From Escallonia rubra (lineage: Eukaryota; Streptophyta; Magnoliopsida; Escalloniales; Escalloniaceae): 64,000 nucleotides of DNA. The notes beneath the pieces are model-generated. The model was not told where the DNA came from. It worked only from the letters and a program-made list of their open reading frames with translations, and searched no databases. Made by a program: the position numbers and the translations under genes. Shown in pieces: positions 32,683-44,763 of the stretch. How positions within the stretch are numbered: the stretch's first letter is position 1; each line of letters starts with the position of its first letter. The DNA is taken from NCBI GenBank assembly GCA_033065855.1, contig JAVXUO010000834.1, forward strand, positions 62,001 through 126,000. The letters are read 5' to 3'.

Positions 32683-35600
32683 TCAGTTGGATGTCCTAGG
32701 AGACAGTATCTTCGAGAGCTCCTTCATGAGATGCTTCTCTTCAATACCTTCCCCCCTTTCCAGATGCCATTTCTTTGACATGCCTTCAGCCTGAAAGAAG
32801 GTCGAAGTTAATTTGCAAGAAAAGAGCACCAAACTATTAAACATTAACTTGCCCACGGTGAAATTTCCTGATTTTACGTACCCAAGTTCTCAAGGGGCCA
32901 AATTGCTCCTTGACTATCTCAAATTTTGGCTGGACTATGTCTTTTCCTTTAGTCCGAATGTCATCACTCTGCCAATTATCACAAGTTCATACATAAATAT
33001 GTCACATAGTTACGGAAATAAAAAATACACCTTTCTAAAGAGGGATGGACACATGCAACAAGGATTGTATAAACTGCCAAGAAGCATAGATCTTCAGCAG
33101 TGAAGGAGAGGGGGAAAAGGGAAAGAGAGTTTATCCCGTGCATAACTGTTGGTTTGAATGATGAGAAGCAAGTGATTTTGATATTTCATGTACACAGCTA
33201 ATTAGGTCGCTATTAGGATATGGTATTACCATCTTTTTTGCCGTAAATTTGTGGGGTCTTCGTCATGAGAAGTGTCATAATGATTCATCTTGTAATGGAT
33301 GTGAAGTCTGGAGCACACTTCTAGACTCACACTTTGATACCGTAAATGTCCGATCAGGGGTACAGAGCTATTATCGTCCCTATCCCCACCCCAATTCCTC
33401 ATTTCCTCCTCCCTCATAACTTTGTGATGTGGCTTTGTAACGTGGTCAGGTCTGGTTTACCAGTGGGCGTACTTGTACTCAGGCATATGTACCAAGTAAG
33501 CTACCCAAAAAAGAGACCCAAATTCAGATGATAGGTTTTCTAAAAAAGAATCAAATTCGCTCAGCCCCTTCTTCCCAGAACAGCAAAAGGGCAACAATGA
33601 GAGAAATCTCATATCTAAAAATGACATTCACTCAGCCTCTCTTCCTAGTCATAAAACAGCAAAAAGGCTAATAAGAGTTTTAATTTGCAATTATCGAATG
33701 CCCTTAATGACAACACAAATCCATCTGTTACCTGCTTGAGCCGAGGAGTTAACAATAAATCTCGTGAAATTTCGGTCTCTGTATCAGAAATTTGAGGTCT
33801 AAGAGTACTTTCCAGACAAAGATACCAAGTCAGCGGTGCTGTCGGACATTCTGAACAACCACCATTTGAAAATTTCATTGACTTACAGAGCCAAATATGA
33901 ATTATCGAGTGGTAGGGTTATTTTAGGATTACACCACAAACCAGCAGAACTTCATTCACGTCACTTTCTCCATTGTACTCTTTGAATGTAGCATCATTAT
34001 AACTTGATGTCAAAAAATCATCTTAACAAATATGGTTATAGTTTTCTATACCCCATGTGTTTGCCTCAATGCGTAGGGTATCTTCTATTAAAGACAGAGA
34101 AACGATCCAACTGGTTTGCAGGATTCTCGAATTCTCTCGATACTACCACCCCTCAACACACTCCAACTCCCACCCCCAAACCCCACTATTCTAGTGACGC
34201 TCGTCGCTCTGGAACCTCGCAGGGTCCTGCCCAAGCTTTTTGCAACTAAAGGAAGTATACAGAATCAGTGTACAACCCAATAGTTTTATCATGCGCTTTT
34301 CTCTCTATGACATCATAGACTTTTAAACAGGTGCCAAGTGGTAGTTTGTCTACGTAGTTACACGCAATAGGGAGCTTTAATACCTTTTTTCCAAAAACAA
34401 AAACAAAGAGGCCTCATTAGTACTTTTGTACATAAATCCACTACATGAAAAGTTCATCTTGTAACGGAACGTATAAAAGTTGAGGGTTAGCCACTTACGG
34501 TATGCAGCTCTAGCTTGGAGGCTGCCAGTGCAAACATCATGGAGGTTCCACCAAAGACGATTGCAGTAGCAACAGCAAATGCCTTTGCAACTGTTGTGAA
34601 TTAAAAAAGATCAAAAAAGAAAACTGCCAGATATTAAGAAGCTCCAAGCATATATATGCAGAACAATTAATTGATTTATTATATACTGGGCCAAAAGGAG
34701 GTACTTAAATCCAAGCCACATAAAAATAAGTGAAGTAAGGTGTAATAACCCACCTTGAAAATCATCTTTATTCAACAGATTCCCCAGCAATTATCAAGCA
34801 CGAAAGGATGTCCAAAGATAGTTGTGACGGAAGAATAACATTGTTGGGCCCGATTCTATATTAGCTTAAGCTTTTGCAAGTATTGATAACTTAACATGGT
34901 ATCTCCAAGGTCACTGGTTCAACTAATCCTGCATGCATTTCGAACCCCCTATAAATTAGTGCAGCTCAAACTCTTTGTTTTCTGCACTTAGTGGTGGTGC
35001 GCCTTTATTTCTTTCTGATTGATTTTCCTCTCCATGTTGGGAAGTGTTTTTTGAAGCATACATACCCACTACATGTGAGATGCGGACACGTTGCCCTTCT
35101 ATCATTGCTTCCTAGCCAGTGATGTCACAGTATAGGACCACATATATCCACAGATTGATCAGATAAGTCGATAACACACAATGGACAATGTTCAATAGTG
35201 ATTATAACAGCAGATGCATGTTTGAGCAAGAGTTTTGAGTTTTTACATTTTTAAATGTTTGCTCAAGTGCGATATCTACCTAAAAATTTGGCCACAAAAT
35301 TCCCCTCAACACCATTGAGATGAGACAGCCTGGAGCTGATTCTATAGTTTCACGCAGTCCCTTCATGGGCAGATTGAGTAATGAGGGCCGAGTATACTTG
35401 TATTTCTGTGGGATAGAACCTAATTTACTATAAAGTTTTGTTTGAAAGGTAGTGCATGAGTTGGTTACTTTTCAGTTGGCTGCAACTTCTATTCTACCTT
35501 CCCTTCCTCTAAGGGTAAGGGGACACAATTGCAGACAACATAGAACTACAACAAGAATGTTAGGCTGAAAAAGAACATTTGTTTAGTAATGTTACTTTCT

Positions 35601-36989
35601 CTTTCCATTCTATATTCTTTAACATGCAATTCATAAGAAGTAACAAATAACTCTCAGCTAAAGAAAGAATGATCTGGACCTGAAGGTCCTGAACAACAGA
35701 CCAGTAACCAAAGAACCATTTTTGGTTCATGAAAAGTTAAAGGAACCAGACCAACCAAAAGCAAAAGCATACAAACAAGGAGATAGACACCTACTTTGAG
35801 ATAGTCCTACAGCTGCAGCCTTCAGTTTATCCGGATTAACGTTTGTGTACTTGTCACGGCGTGAATCATTAGCTGTCGAGGCCAAAACAGAGTTCTCTGC
35901 ATTTGGCAACTGCCATCTGCACACAACATCCTCTAGATAGATCAGAACGGAAGACATGACACAAAAAAGTCTTAGCAAAAAGCTTAGTTTCTTAAATGAA
36001 TTACTAGCCAATTTCAGTTGTTATTCTACCAGAATATCTACGAGGAAATACTCCACAAAGTTTTACTCAAACAAGAGATGATTCTTTTGATAACAACTGA
36101 AAAGCAACATGCATTCACTCCCCGCAATAGCCTGTTCATCCCAATGTAATACAAATTGAAGTAGAAATAGAATCTCAAAAAATCAAACGCCTGGCTAAAT
36201 CTTTACACTAAAGCTCATGAATCATGCAAAATCCATTTATCTAAACAAGATAGTAACCCTAATTTAGCCTGCGTATTGATACAAAATTTATATAAACAAA
36301 GCCCACAATTTCGCGAGCATTGAATCCATGGGATCATGCATTTCCCTTTTCTATAAAATTTCTTTTCTACCAAGCATATCAGACCTCAGTTCAGAAACAA
36401 AAATTTAAAAATATTGAAGAAATTCTAAGACCGATAGAACCCCGCATTCCCCTTTTCCGATTCCCCATTTTCTCAGCTGCTCCGATCATCATTCGCCTTG
36501 AACCCGATTGGCTAAACACGCTCAATACATCAAAACCGGATAACCTAAACTGTTCATTCAAAAGGTTTAAAATTTCCTCTTTCTATCATCATATGCAGCC
36601 AGGTAAAGATATAACATGGATAAGGATGATAAAAAGGACCTTTTGGGGCCAAACGTGACCTGGGGCAGAGAAACGTAAGCCCTAAGAGGGTTGAGCGCGT
36701 CGCGCGAGACGGATGAGGCGTTGCTTGGATCGGAACGAAGGACCCATTTGGATGCTTGGGAGATAGAGGAATCGGACGGCGGCCGGAGGATCTTGGAAGG
36801 GAGGGAGTGCCTCAGAACCTCCGGCAGAACATCCGCCGCCGCTGCCGCCGATAGGGTTTCATTTTCGGCCGAGGAAGGCGGAGGTGGTGGTGGAGGCTTC
36901 TTCTGGATGAGACGGGCGACGGCGTGTTTGGATTCTTGTAAGAAGTAGGCGCCCTCAGTTGCTGCCAATCTCCCCGCAAGAAAGCTCAT
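32683..36989 (-). CDS. Conserved-type single-membrane-span protein, unknown function, 4 exons, 223 aa
   Basis: Exons on the minus strand: 36989-36640, 35916-35795, 34590-34499, 32790-32683. All introns are GT-AG and the phases join (AG|A, A|TT, then phase 0), giving 223 codons plus TGA. The start is the first ATG of the open exon, preceded by a leader. Residues 1-30 (MSFLAGRLAATEGAYFLQES) could be a mitochondrial-type amphipathic presequence. There is a run of seven prolines at about 32-38 and an Ala-rich stretch after it. Exon 3 encodes a single hydrophobic span (AFAVATAIVFGGTSMMFALA), and exon 4 a charged tail ending SPRTSN. I do not recognise the family. Conservation of phase and frame argues that it is a real gene. 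Intron 2 contains a TRIM-type fragment. Confidence 0.82.
34838..34930 (+). mobile_element. TRIM fragment (opposite orientation to the other copies)
   Basis: The inverse of this stretch matches the 71-bp TRIM LTR (TGTTGGGCCC, 'cttaagctttt', 'ataacttaaca'). It is followed by a PBS-like 'tggtatct' at 34898-34905. It lies in intron 2 of the minus-strand membrane-protein gene. Confidence 0.55.
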
Positions 36990-39022
36990 TTTTTTTCTCT
37001 GTCGGAGTTTGGATTTTGAATTTGTGAGGGAGCCCTTTTTATAGATGCATCCAAATTTTGGACCTTGACTAATCGGAGAAAGAGCCTATTTGATTTTATT
37101 CTTAAAAATTGAGATGAATTAGATTATAATTATTTTAAAATTAGCTTAATCTTATCTTTTAAACTATAAATGGTGTTTGAGTAAAAGTACTCGAATACGG
37201 GTTTAGGTCGCATATGATAATGTTATTGTTTTTATTTTTATTTTTTGTAAAAAGAGCATAAATGGAAAAAAGCATGTTTGGTAACTGTCACTCTCTTCTT
37301 CTTTTTTTTTGGGGGGGGGGGGGGGGGCATGCTTTGTGCACGCACGTGTAACTGTATTGTGTGTCGTGTGTGGTGAGACTGTTCATGGCTCTGTGTGCGA
37401 CAGATGTGTGAGGTGATTTTGGGGGATGTGAGGGATAGATTAGGGGACGGAGGTGGCAGGGGTGGTGGGTCTAGTTGCTAGAGTACTAATGGGGTGGGCT
37501 CGTCGTCAGGGAGCAATGTAGCCGGTGTGTGGGGATTTTGGTTGTCGTAATTATGGTTAACAGTTGTGCAATAGTTGTATAATATTTATAGAAAAGAAAA
37601 ATAATATGTCCAACCAAATGTTTTTCTTTCTTTTAGGATGAATATAATAATCCAGATGCATTTCTATTTCTAATCAGACCGGTGTTCATGTTCTAGTCTT
37701 TGTAATTAAGAAGGATAATATGATATTTAACATGGTAAAACCTGTTGATTGAAAAATAATTAAGCTGTAATCCTTGTTTCCTAGATTATAATTTATTTGA
37801 TATTTTAGCTTTTAAAAGTCGTTGTAATAAGTTTCTTATTTTTGTCAAACATTTCACAACTTAAATTAGTTAAACTTGAATTAGATCAGGTTTGATCATT
37901 CAATTTCTTCTATTTTTTTATTTTTTTTTTTGTGTGGGGCGGTTCCTATTACTCTACTCTTATCAATGACAAAGACTAATTGTTAGCATGTAAAATGTTT
38001 TAACACCATACGGTATCGTGGCTTAGGTGCTACTAGGCATAATTTTTTGTTCACATCTAATTATATAAAAATCAAAGATGAAGCTGAAATAATATTGTCG
38101 AATCATCGCTTACTTAGACACTTTCTTAACTCGTCGTTTGAACTTTTCTATTTTGACCCTTTGAGTTTACTTATCTCTGTAACAGTGATTTGAACTCTCT
38201 CTCTCTCTCTCTCAATTTGATTTGAATTCCTTTTTGCCATTTGAAATTCAATCAATTATATAGATTTTACATTTCTCTCTCTTCTATATCAACATGTTCC
38301 ACTCAAAAATTTTATTTATAGCTTTGCAATTCCATTAATTCCTAGATTTTGCCAAAAGTAATTTTCTGTATATTCATTTTTATCTTAAATCTTTTCTATT
38401 GTTTAGAGAAGCCCAATATATTTTATCATCTTTTCTCTCGAGAAACAACATATACGGGTGTCTTCAACCTGAAGGATGAAATTTCGGAATGCATTGTTCT
38501 CTAGATACTTGGGACAAGGGACAAGCCACCGCCTATCTGGATTTTACCAACATTACAAGGAAAGCTGGGCTTTGCTTGAGTTTGCTCTATGTTCATTTCT
38601 GATCTTGCTAAGTTTTTACCATGTCTAAGTGTAGGATTTGGGAGTTATGACTTGATGTGTTCAACATTCATCACAAGTTTCTCAAAGTTCTGGAAACAAT
38701 TGATTATCGAGAAGAGTGATATTTGAACTTAATTTTTTACCATTTAAACTCTTCATTCATTGCTAAAGACCTTAAATATGTCGCTCTATAGCCACTTTAG
38801 CGACAAAAATAAAGCTCAAATAACTTAAGTGGAACTCGAATATTAATTTTCAAGATTTATCCTTTGATATTCGATGCCCACCTTAGAAAAAATTTCTGGC
38901 TCTACCACTGTTTGCCGGTGATGATGGGTTCCAGAAATGGATCTTGGCATATGGATGGGCAAAGCGTATTGGGGGTTGAGGGTATTTTGGGTATAGAAAG
39001 AGCAAAAAGTGGAGCATAAGAG
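36990..39022. other. Upstream region of the minus-strand gene; AT-rich spacer with a poly(G) run
   Basis: The first few hundred bases hold the promoter of the 36989 gene (minus), but I cannot pick a convincing TATA box. A run of 17 G preceded by poly(T) is at 37311-37327. The rest is AT-rich with no gene seen. Confidence 0.4.
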
Positions 39023-40380
39023 TGTGTTTAGAACCATGGGATTTCATTTTAAATCCTCACATTTTGTTGTTTGGAATATTAAAAAAAGGATTTGGAATTG
39101 GATTTCACGGGATTTTACTGGACATGTTTCCATAGTGTAAAATGATGAAAAATGGTTGGATTTCATGGGATTTCGATTTACTTGAATTAAAAGTAATTAT
39201 TTACCTATCTTACCCTTTTTCAAGATCTCTCCAACAATGAACCCACCACACCATCTTCATTGTCGCTACCGCCACATCACTTTTACTACCACCATCGGCA
39301 CCACTACTGCCACCACCATTGGCACCACTACTGCCACCACCATCGGCACCACTACTGCCACCACCACCGCCACCACCACGATCACTACCACCACCACTGC
39401 CACCACTACTGCCACTGTCGCTGCTGCCACAACCAACGCTAACACTACCGCCACCACCACTACAACCACCGCCACCGCCAACACCGCCAGTACTGCCACA
39501 ACTACCACCGTCGCCACCACTACTGCCACTACCACCACACTGTCATTGTCACCACTATTGCCACCACCACCGCCATTGCATCCCCCACCACTACAGCCAC
39601 TGTCACCGCTGCCGCCACCATCACCAGTATTGCCACAACTACCACCGTTGTCACCACTACTGCCACCACCGCCGCCACCACCAGCATCGCTAGTACTGCC
39701 ACAACTACCACCGTCACCACCACTACTGTCACCGCCACCACTATTGCCACCACAACCACTGTCACCGCCACCGCCACCATAGCCACCAATAATGCCACCA
39801 CCTATACCACCACCACCACTACTGCCACTATTGCCACCATCGTCGCCACCACCACTACTGCCACCATCACTATTGCTGCCACCACCACCATCACCGCTGC
39901 CACCACCACTACTGCCAACATCACTACTGCCGCCGCTGCCGCCGTCGCCGTCGCCACCACTATTGCCACCACCACCACAATTACTATCATTGGCATCACT
40001 ATTAACGTCAGTTGACGACCACCAGTTACACCTCAATACCACCAGTACCATCATTACTATCACTTGACCACCACATCACTTCCACCGTCGATGTTGCTAC
40101 CCCGTGCAGTGCTGTCACTACCACCGCCACCACCACCACCACCATGTGGTGGCACTAGCACACTTGAAACCACTTACCGTAATTTATTTTTCATTGTAAG
40201 TCAAGGATATAATTGTCTAAAAATGTATTATCTTTCCATTTCCTCTGTTCTTCAAACACAAAATTGGAATTCCGTGATTTGAATTCTCTTTTGTTCCAAA
40301 CAAAAAAAAGTGAATAGAATTTCAAATCCAATTCCAAATCTGAAATTCAAATCCTAAAAGAATTGGTTTCAAACGGACTG
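39023..40380. mobile_element. TIR-like element carrying a trinucleotide expansion
   Basis: The ends are imperfect inverse repeats (left TGTGTTTAGAACCATGGGATTT, right inverse CAGTCCGTTTGAAACCAATT). A further inner pair around 'gatttggaattggattt' occurs at 39090-39107 and 40325-40342. Both sides are bounded by TAAGAG (39017-39022, 40381-40386), a possible target duplication of unusual length. No transposase is seen. Most of the interior is the ACC/GCC repeat. Confidence 0.45.
39240..40150. repeat. (ACC/GCC/ACT)n compound trinucleotide microsatellite, about 0.9 kb
   Basis: The tract is built almost entirely of CCA, CCG and CTA/CTG triplets, with a recurring 12-bp 'ccaccactactg' motif. Because the period is 3, all frames stay open over long stretches on both strands (Thr-, Pro-, His-rich or Gly-, Val-rich translations of up to 265 residues). 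These are not genes. Confidence 0.92.
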
Positions 40381-43300
40381 TAAGAGAATCTTTTAACGGA
40401 ATTGGCATTTCCGTTAAATGTGTGTAGCTCCTTAAAATGGGGTACAAATCTTAGGGAGCAGAGTATAATTATCAAAGTTAATAAAAGTTGTATATAATTA
40501 AAATAAACATTAGGTACATTTTGTGTAATTTGCCCGTCTAAATTTCATAATTTATAGTGACAGACTATTCCCGAAAGAATTAGGAAAAAACGGAGCAGCA
40601 TATTGACTACGACAAAGAGCGGTGGCCATTACTACAGAGTTTGGTAGCAAATATGCCAAGATGCTCAAGAAAAGCCGGATCATGAAATACATTTCTTGTA
40701 AACATATTATCAAACACGTTACAACCAAGCAAAACATGAAAACATCATAATGAACTGTACATATATATTATACAGAATTTTGAGCTCTGAAGGAGTTCTT
40801 TTTCTATCTTCCATTACAAAAAAAATTCTACTTTCTGTCCTAAACAGAGCAACAAAGGATGAAGTTTTCAAATTCCTCCAAAAAGATAGTAGCTTTTGGA
40901 GTTCGGTTGTCGTCTAGGATGCAAATTTGTCGAAGATGTGAGATGTGCATGTAAATGAAGTGTGTTCTCGAGACGTTGGTATTGCCAAATCTGAGCCTCG
41001 TCCGATTTGGTTGCATCTATTGTCACCGGCAATTTGTAGCAGGAAATGTAAGATGCGGCTAACGAGAATAACATAAAGAGAGGAGAGAGTGAGAAATGAA
41101 AGTGGAGAGAAACCTAAAAAAATAATCCTACCAAAATTATTCAAGAAATGGCGAAAAACTGGGCGGGCAATTTAAATTTTTTATCTAAAATTCGAACTTC
41201 ATGCATGATTCCACAGTAATCATGGTAAACCATTGTTAAAATTATTATCTAGTTGGAAAATTGGTCCACTACCTCTCAAGCTTGCTCAGTTGGCATATTA
41301 GCAATTATACTTTACCATCACAGATAATGTGGTATTAGATAACCACAAAATATTTTTTTCATATCAACATATTTGACATCTAACTTGTAACTTGTACTGT
41401 ACTCCTTGTCGCACCTCCGCATCTACTGGGAACCCACTTGCTTGACATCAATGAATTTAGAAATGGGCATTCCAAATATAAAATGGCCTTTAGAGTTTAG
41501 TCAATGACCAGATGTGCCCTGACTTATATCATGTTGGCGGTCAAAGTTTCTTCTTCCTTGGAGAAGAGGAAATCCTTTTCCAAAATAATAAGAAGAGCAC
41601 TATTATATCACCTCAACAGCTGGTGTCTTACTTTCAAAGAAGCAGTTATCATTTTGGTATTAGAAGTCGGCTGGATTGTTATTTAACGCCTTATTAGTCA
41701 ACATCAATTACTTAAATTCCTTTGGGGTGATTGGACAAAGAATTCTAGGGCGGAGAAGGGAACGGCGGCCATCTACTGAAAGGCAGACCATTCTTTGATC
41801 CATTATTAAAATTTGTCGGGTCCTTCTTCAGGTTGGAGGGAAGACTACATAATTTTTTATCGTTACTTTTTCACTATTTAATTAGGATCAAGAGCTGATT
41901 GATTAGAAGTAGAGGTTTGGACGGGTTGAGTTTTTTTTTTAAAGTTCTCAACCCGATTCAAATTGAACTTTTTGTAAAAAAGATAACCCAAGTAAATGCT
42001 ATGGTTTGGGTTTCAACCCAACCTAATAGTTTAGCAATATGCTGTTTGAAATGATCGGCATCCATCTATATTCAGCAACTCTGAATGATCGGCATCGTTG
42101 ATCCTCCACCACCTAATAGTTTCTTTTGTAATGCCATGAATAAAAAGGGATGAAGAAAATCTCCTTTAATTTGATCCCCTTGCTTGCAAATTCCGACTCC
42201 ACCCTGTTGGAAGGATGAATAGCTTCTTACATAGGCTCAATGGATTACTAGCTAGTTGATGAATCCTTTTACTCTGCTTCAAAGTTAGACGAGGAACCTA
42301 ACTGTACTTCTTAACTTGAATATCGTATTAGCATGACCAATTTGTACGTGTTACGTGTTCCTAACTTCTCACGTTTAGCATGTCTATGTACCATATCATA
42401 TCGAATTTTGATACCTACCTAACGCAGTCATTATGTTCGATTTGGTCAGTTCACGACGAAAGAGGTAACATTCAACAAATCAACTACCAATTTGCGTTTG
42501 TGTTTTAAAGAACTCTAATTTCAGTTCATATCCAGTTAGGGTCCTGTGTATCATTTCAGTTCAAGTTCATATCCAGTTACAAGTTGAGGGACACTTTTGC
42601 CCCTGACAGGTTTTCACATGCATTTTAATGGTGGGTGGGGCTAACATTATGCATTGACCTGAGAGTAATGGAGGGTATTAATTCAACTACGTAATAATTT
42701 GTTGAAATAGCATCCTCCCATCAGAAAACATAATTATACGCTCCCGCACACACAAGCAAGTGGGGCGTCAACAAGTACCACTAACGAGTATGTGCATTAA
42801 CACCTTGTTGTCCGTAGCCTCAGCACCTAATTGAATCACATTCATAGGCCTCACTCCTGTTTTTAGATTTTATATATATATATTAAGTTCCGTTGAAAAT
42901 AATTGGTGGGTTTGTTTTCCTTCTTCGTTCTTTCTTTTTTCTTAATCAGTGAACTTATTCTTCTTATGCATAAGTTTTTGGGTTGGACAACAACTTTTAG
43001 GCCCACTTTTTCATCCTCATACCGTAATTTGGGACGAGACTCTTTATTCTCGTCCTCATGCCGTACTTCAGACCGGGATTCACGATGTTCTTGGTTATCG
43101 CCTAATTCCATGTTTCACGCGAGGGGCGAGTGTTAAGTTAATTTTAGTCTACATTTGCTAGAAATAAATGTTGGATCTGTTTCTTATACACATGCTTTTG
43201 TGTTGGAGACCAGACTTTAACACGTGCTATGAGTAGATATTACACAAATTTGAATTATTGATGCTGACCGTTTAGGATCATTATATTAAGAAGGCAGACA

Positions 43301-43638
43301 AAAGAAGGGATCAAGGGCTTACTTTACATTATATTGAACTGAATGGTGGTCAAGAATCAATATCGAATCACCCAATTTTTTTCTACTAGAGTACCAACAA
43401 GAGCCAAGACGTATTACTACGCCAAGCACGCAGTTAATTGCAGAGATCTAGAGCATCAAAAGTAAGAACTCAGAACCACAAATTCACACTGCTTTTGTAT
43501 GAATGCAAAGGAGGGTATTCATAGTGCATGGTGGTTGTATGAAAATAATGGGTCTTAATACCAGCTCTTTAATTCGGGGTCCATGCTGACTCAAAGCCTA
43601 CTGAACTCGGTTTAACTAGAGTAGCTTCAATGCCCAGG
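40381..43638. other. Intergenic, no supported gene
   Basis: Possible short minus-strand exon-like stretches lie at 40550-41144 but have no domain or clear splice structure. LTR-like debris occurs at about 42950-43230. Nothing else is recognisable. Confidence 0.4.
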
Positions 43639-43739
43639 TGGTGATAATCGTCGCTAAGTTTGACAAAAAATGTCACTAAAAATCATCATCAATATAGAAA
43701 AACAATGTAAAAGAGCTGTTTATAGCGACGATTCACTAC
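43639..43739. repeat. Mini inverted repeat, CACTA-like subterminal words
   Basis: The left arm GTGGTGATAATCGTCGCTAA and the inverse of the right arm GTAGTGAATCGTCGCTA pair with a 2-base offset and enclose about 65 bp. The 'cgtcgctaa' and terminal CACTAC words recall the CACTA end at 527, so it may be a CACTA-derived MITE. Confidence 0.4.
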
Positions 43740-44396
43740 TTCATTGGCAGAACTTGGTGGGGAGCCATTTGACATCATGCATTACAAGTGCCATTCAGAA
43801 AACTTCATGATCGAATAGCTGTTTGATGGTTATTTCTGCTTCAGTGATTGGGAAAGCATTAATTCAATACTGGGGCATCTATCAAAGAAATCTTGCATTT
43901 GGATTCATAAAAACTAATTAATTGCAACTCCAAACTTAAAACAACCTACTTAATTTGACTATTCTTTGCCAAGTCGCCACCCAAACACAAAGGCAAAGAA
44001 TCCAAGTTTTCACACGTAAAAAGAAGAAGATAAACCTAAGAATATTACTATTAGGCAAGTGTAGCGTACAATCCTTTGTTGCATGTAGGGCATCTAGTGA
44101 AAATCTCTAAAATCTTCTACAATCTCCAAGGGGTGCGAACCAAGTATAGCAGGAGACTTATGAAAGACAAACATATCCTTTACCTTCTGTACAAAATCTC
44201 AATTGGTGATTCAGAATATGTTTCAGAAGAAAAAGATTGTGAATCACCAATGTTTAACATTAAAGTGGACGACTACATATACTTAGGACATATGTATATC
44301 TTCTACTTATAGTGTAGCATCTAACTAATGACGGAAAACCAAAAGGAGAAGAAGAATTAAAGAACAAACTCTTCTAAAACCTCCGGACGAATCAAG

Positions 44397-44624
44397 CTAC
44401 CGCCTGTTGTGCAGCGGATTTGATCCTGTAGGGACCTTCCGCTTCTCCGCCTCAAAGTCTCCAGCAGTTGGGTGATTATCAGAACTTACAGGAGCATAAA
44501 ACACTTGTTGTGTTCCGGTAGACGGAGTGCCGGAAACCACGTAATTCTTCCGGACAGCGCGAACCCTCGGAGTACTAAAGAAGAGGAGAAAGCAAACGAA
44601 GATGCAGAGGCAAAACCGGCTCAT
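44397..44624 (-). CDS. CLE-family secreted peptide precursor, 75 aa
   Basis: A single exon with the three hallmarks of a CLE precursor. First, an N-terminal signal peptide (MSRFCLCIFVCFLLFFSTPRV, ending near RVRA). Second, a variable middle. Third, a C-terminal CLE dodecapeptide RKVPTGSNPLHN followed by only two Arg. Mature CLE peptides are processed from the C-terminus and perceived by plasma-membrane LRR receptor kinases in meristem or vascular signalling; the specific role here cannot be read from sequence. Position 7 is Ser where many CLEs have a hydroxylated Pro, so arabinosylation there would be impossible. The in-frame open stretch upstream to 44690 begins with TTG, not ATG, and lies next to the TATA box, so ATG at 44624 is the start. 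Confidence 0.88.
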   Translation of the reverse strand: MSRFCLCIFVCFLLFFSTPRVRAVRKNYVVSGTPSTGTQQVFYAPVSSDNHPTAGDFEAEKRKVPTGSNPLHNRR

Positions 44625-44700
44625 GTTTGAAGAGGGAGCTAGAATGAGTTTTGAAGGAGACAAAGGTGGAAATGCAAGGTGGTGGCACAAGCTGGCTAGC

Positions 44701-44711
44701 TGTTATATATA
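44701..44711 (-). promoter_or_regulatory. TATA box of the CLE gene
   Basis: TATATATAAC on the minus strand lies about 80 bp upstream of the ATG at 44624, a normal position for a plant core promoter with a leader of about 50 nt. Confidence 0.6.
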
Positions 44712-44763
44712 TGGACATGGTTTGGTTAGTCCATGTCCTTAGTAGTACTAAATAAATGTACAT

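Noticed and set aside
39266..40063. 265-codon ORF on the minus strand and several overlapping Pro-, Thr- or His-rich ORFs
   Set aside because: All lie in the trinucleotide repeat; a period of 3 keeps every frame open. No domain, start context or splice structure.
44625..44690. Longer N-terminus for the CLE precursor (97 residues)
   Set aside because: The upstream first codon is TTG, and it lies only about 11-20 bp from the TATA box; the ATG at 44624 begins a proper signal peptide.
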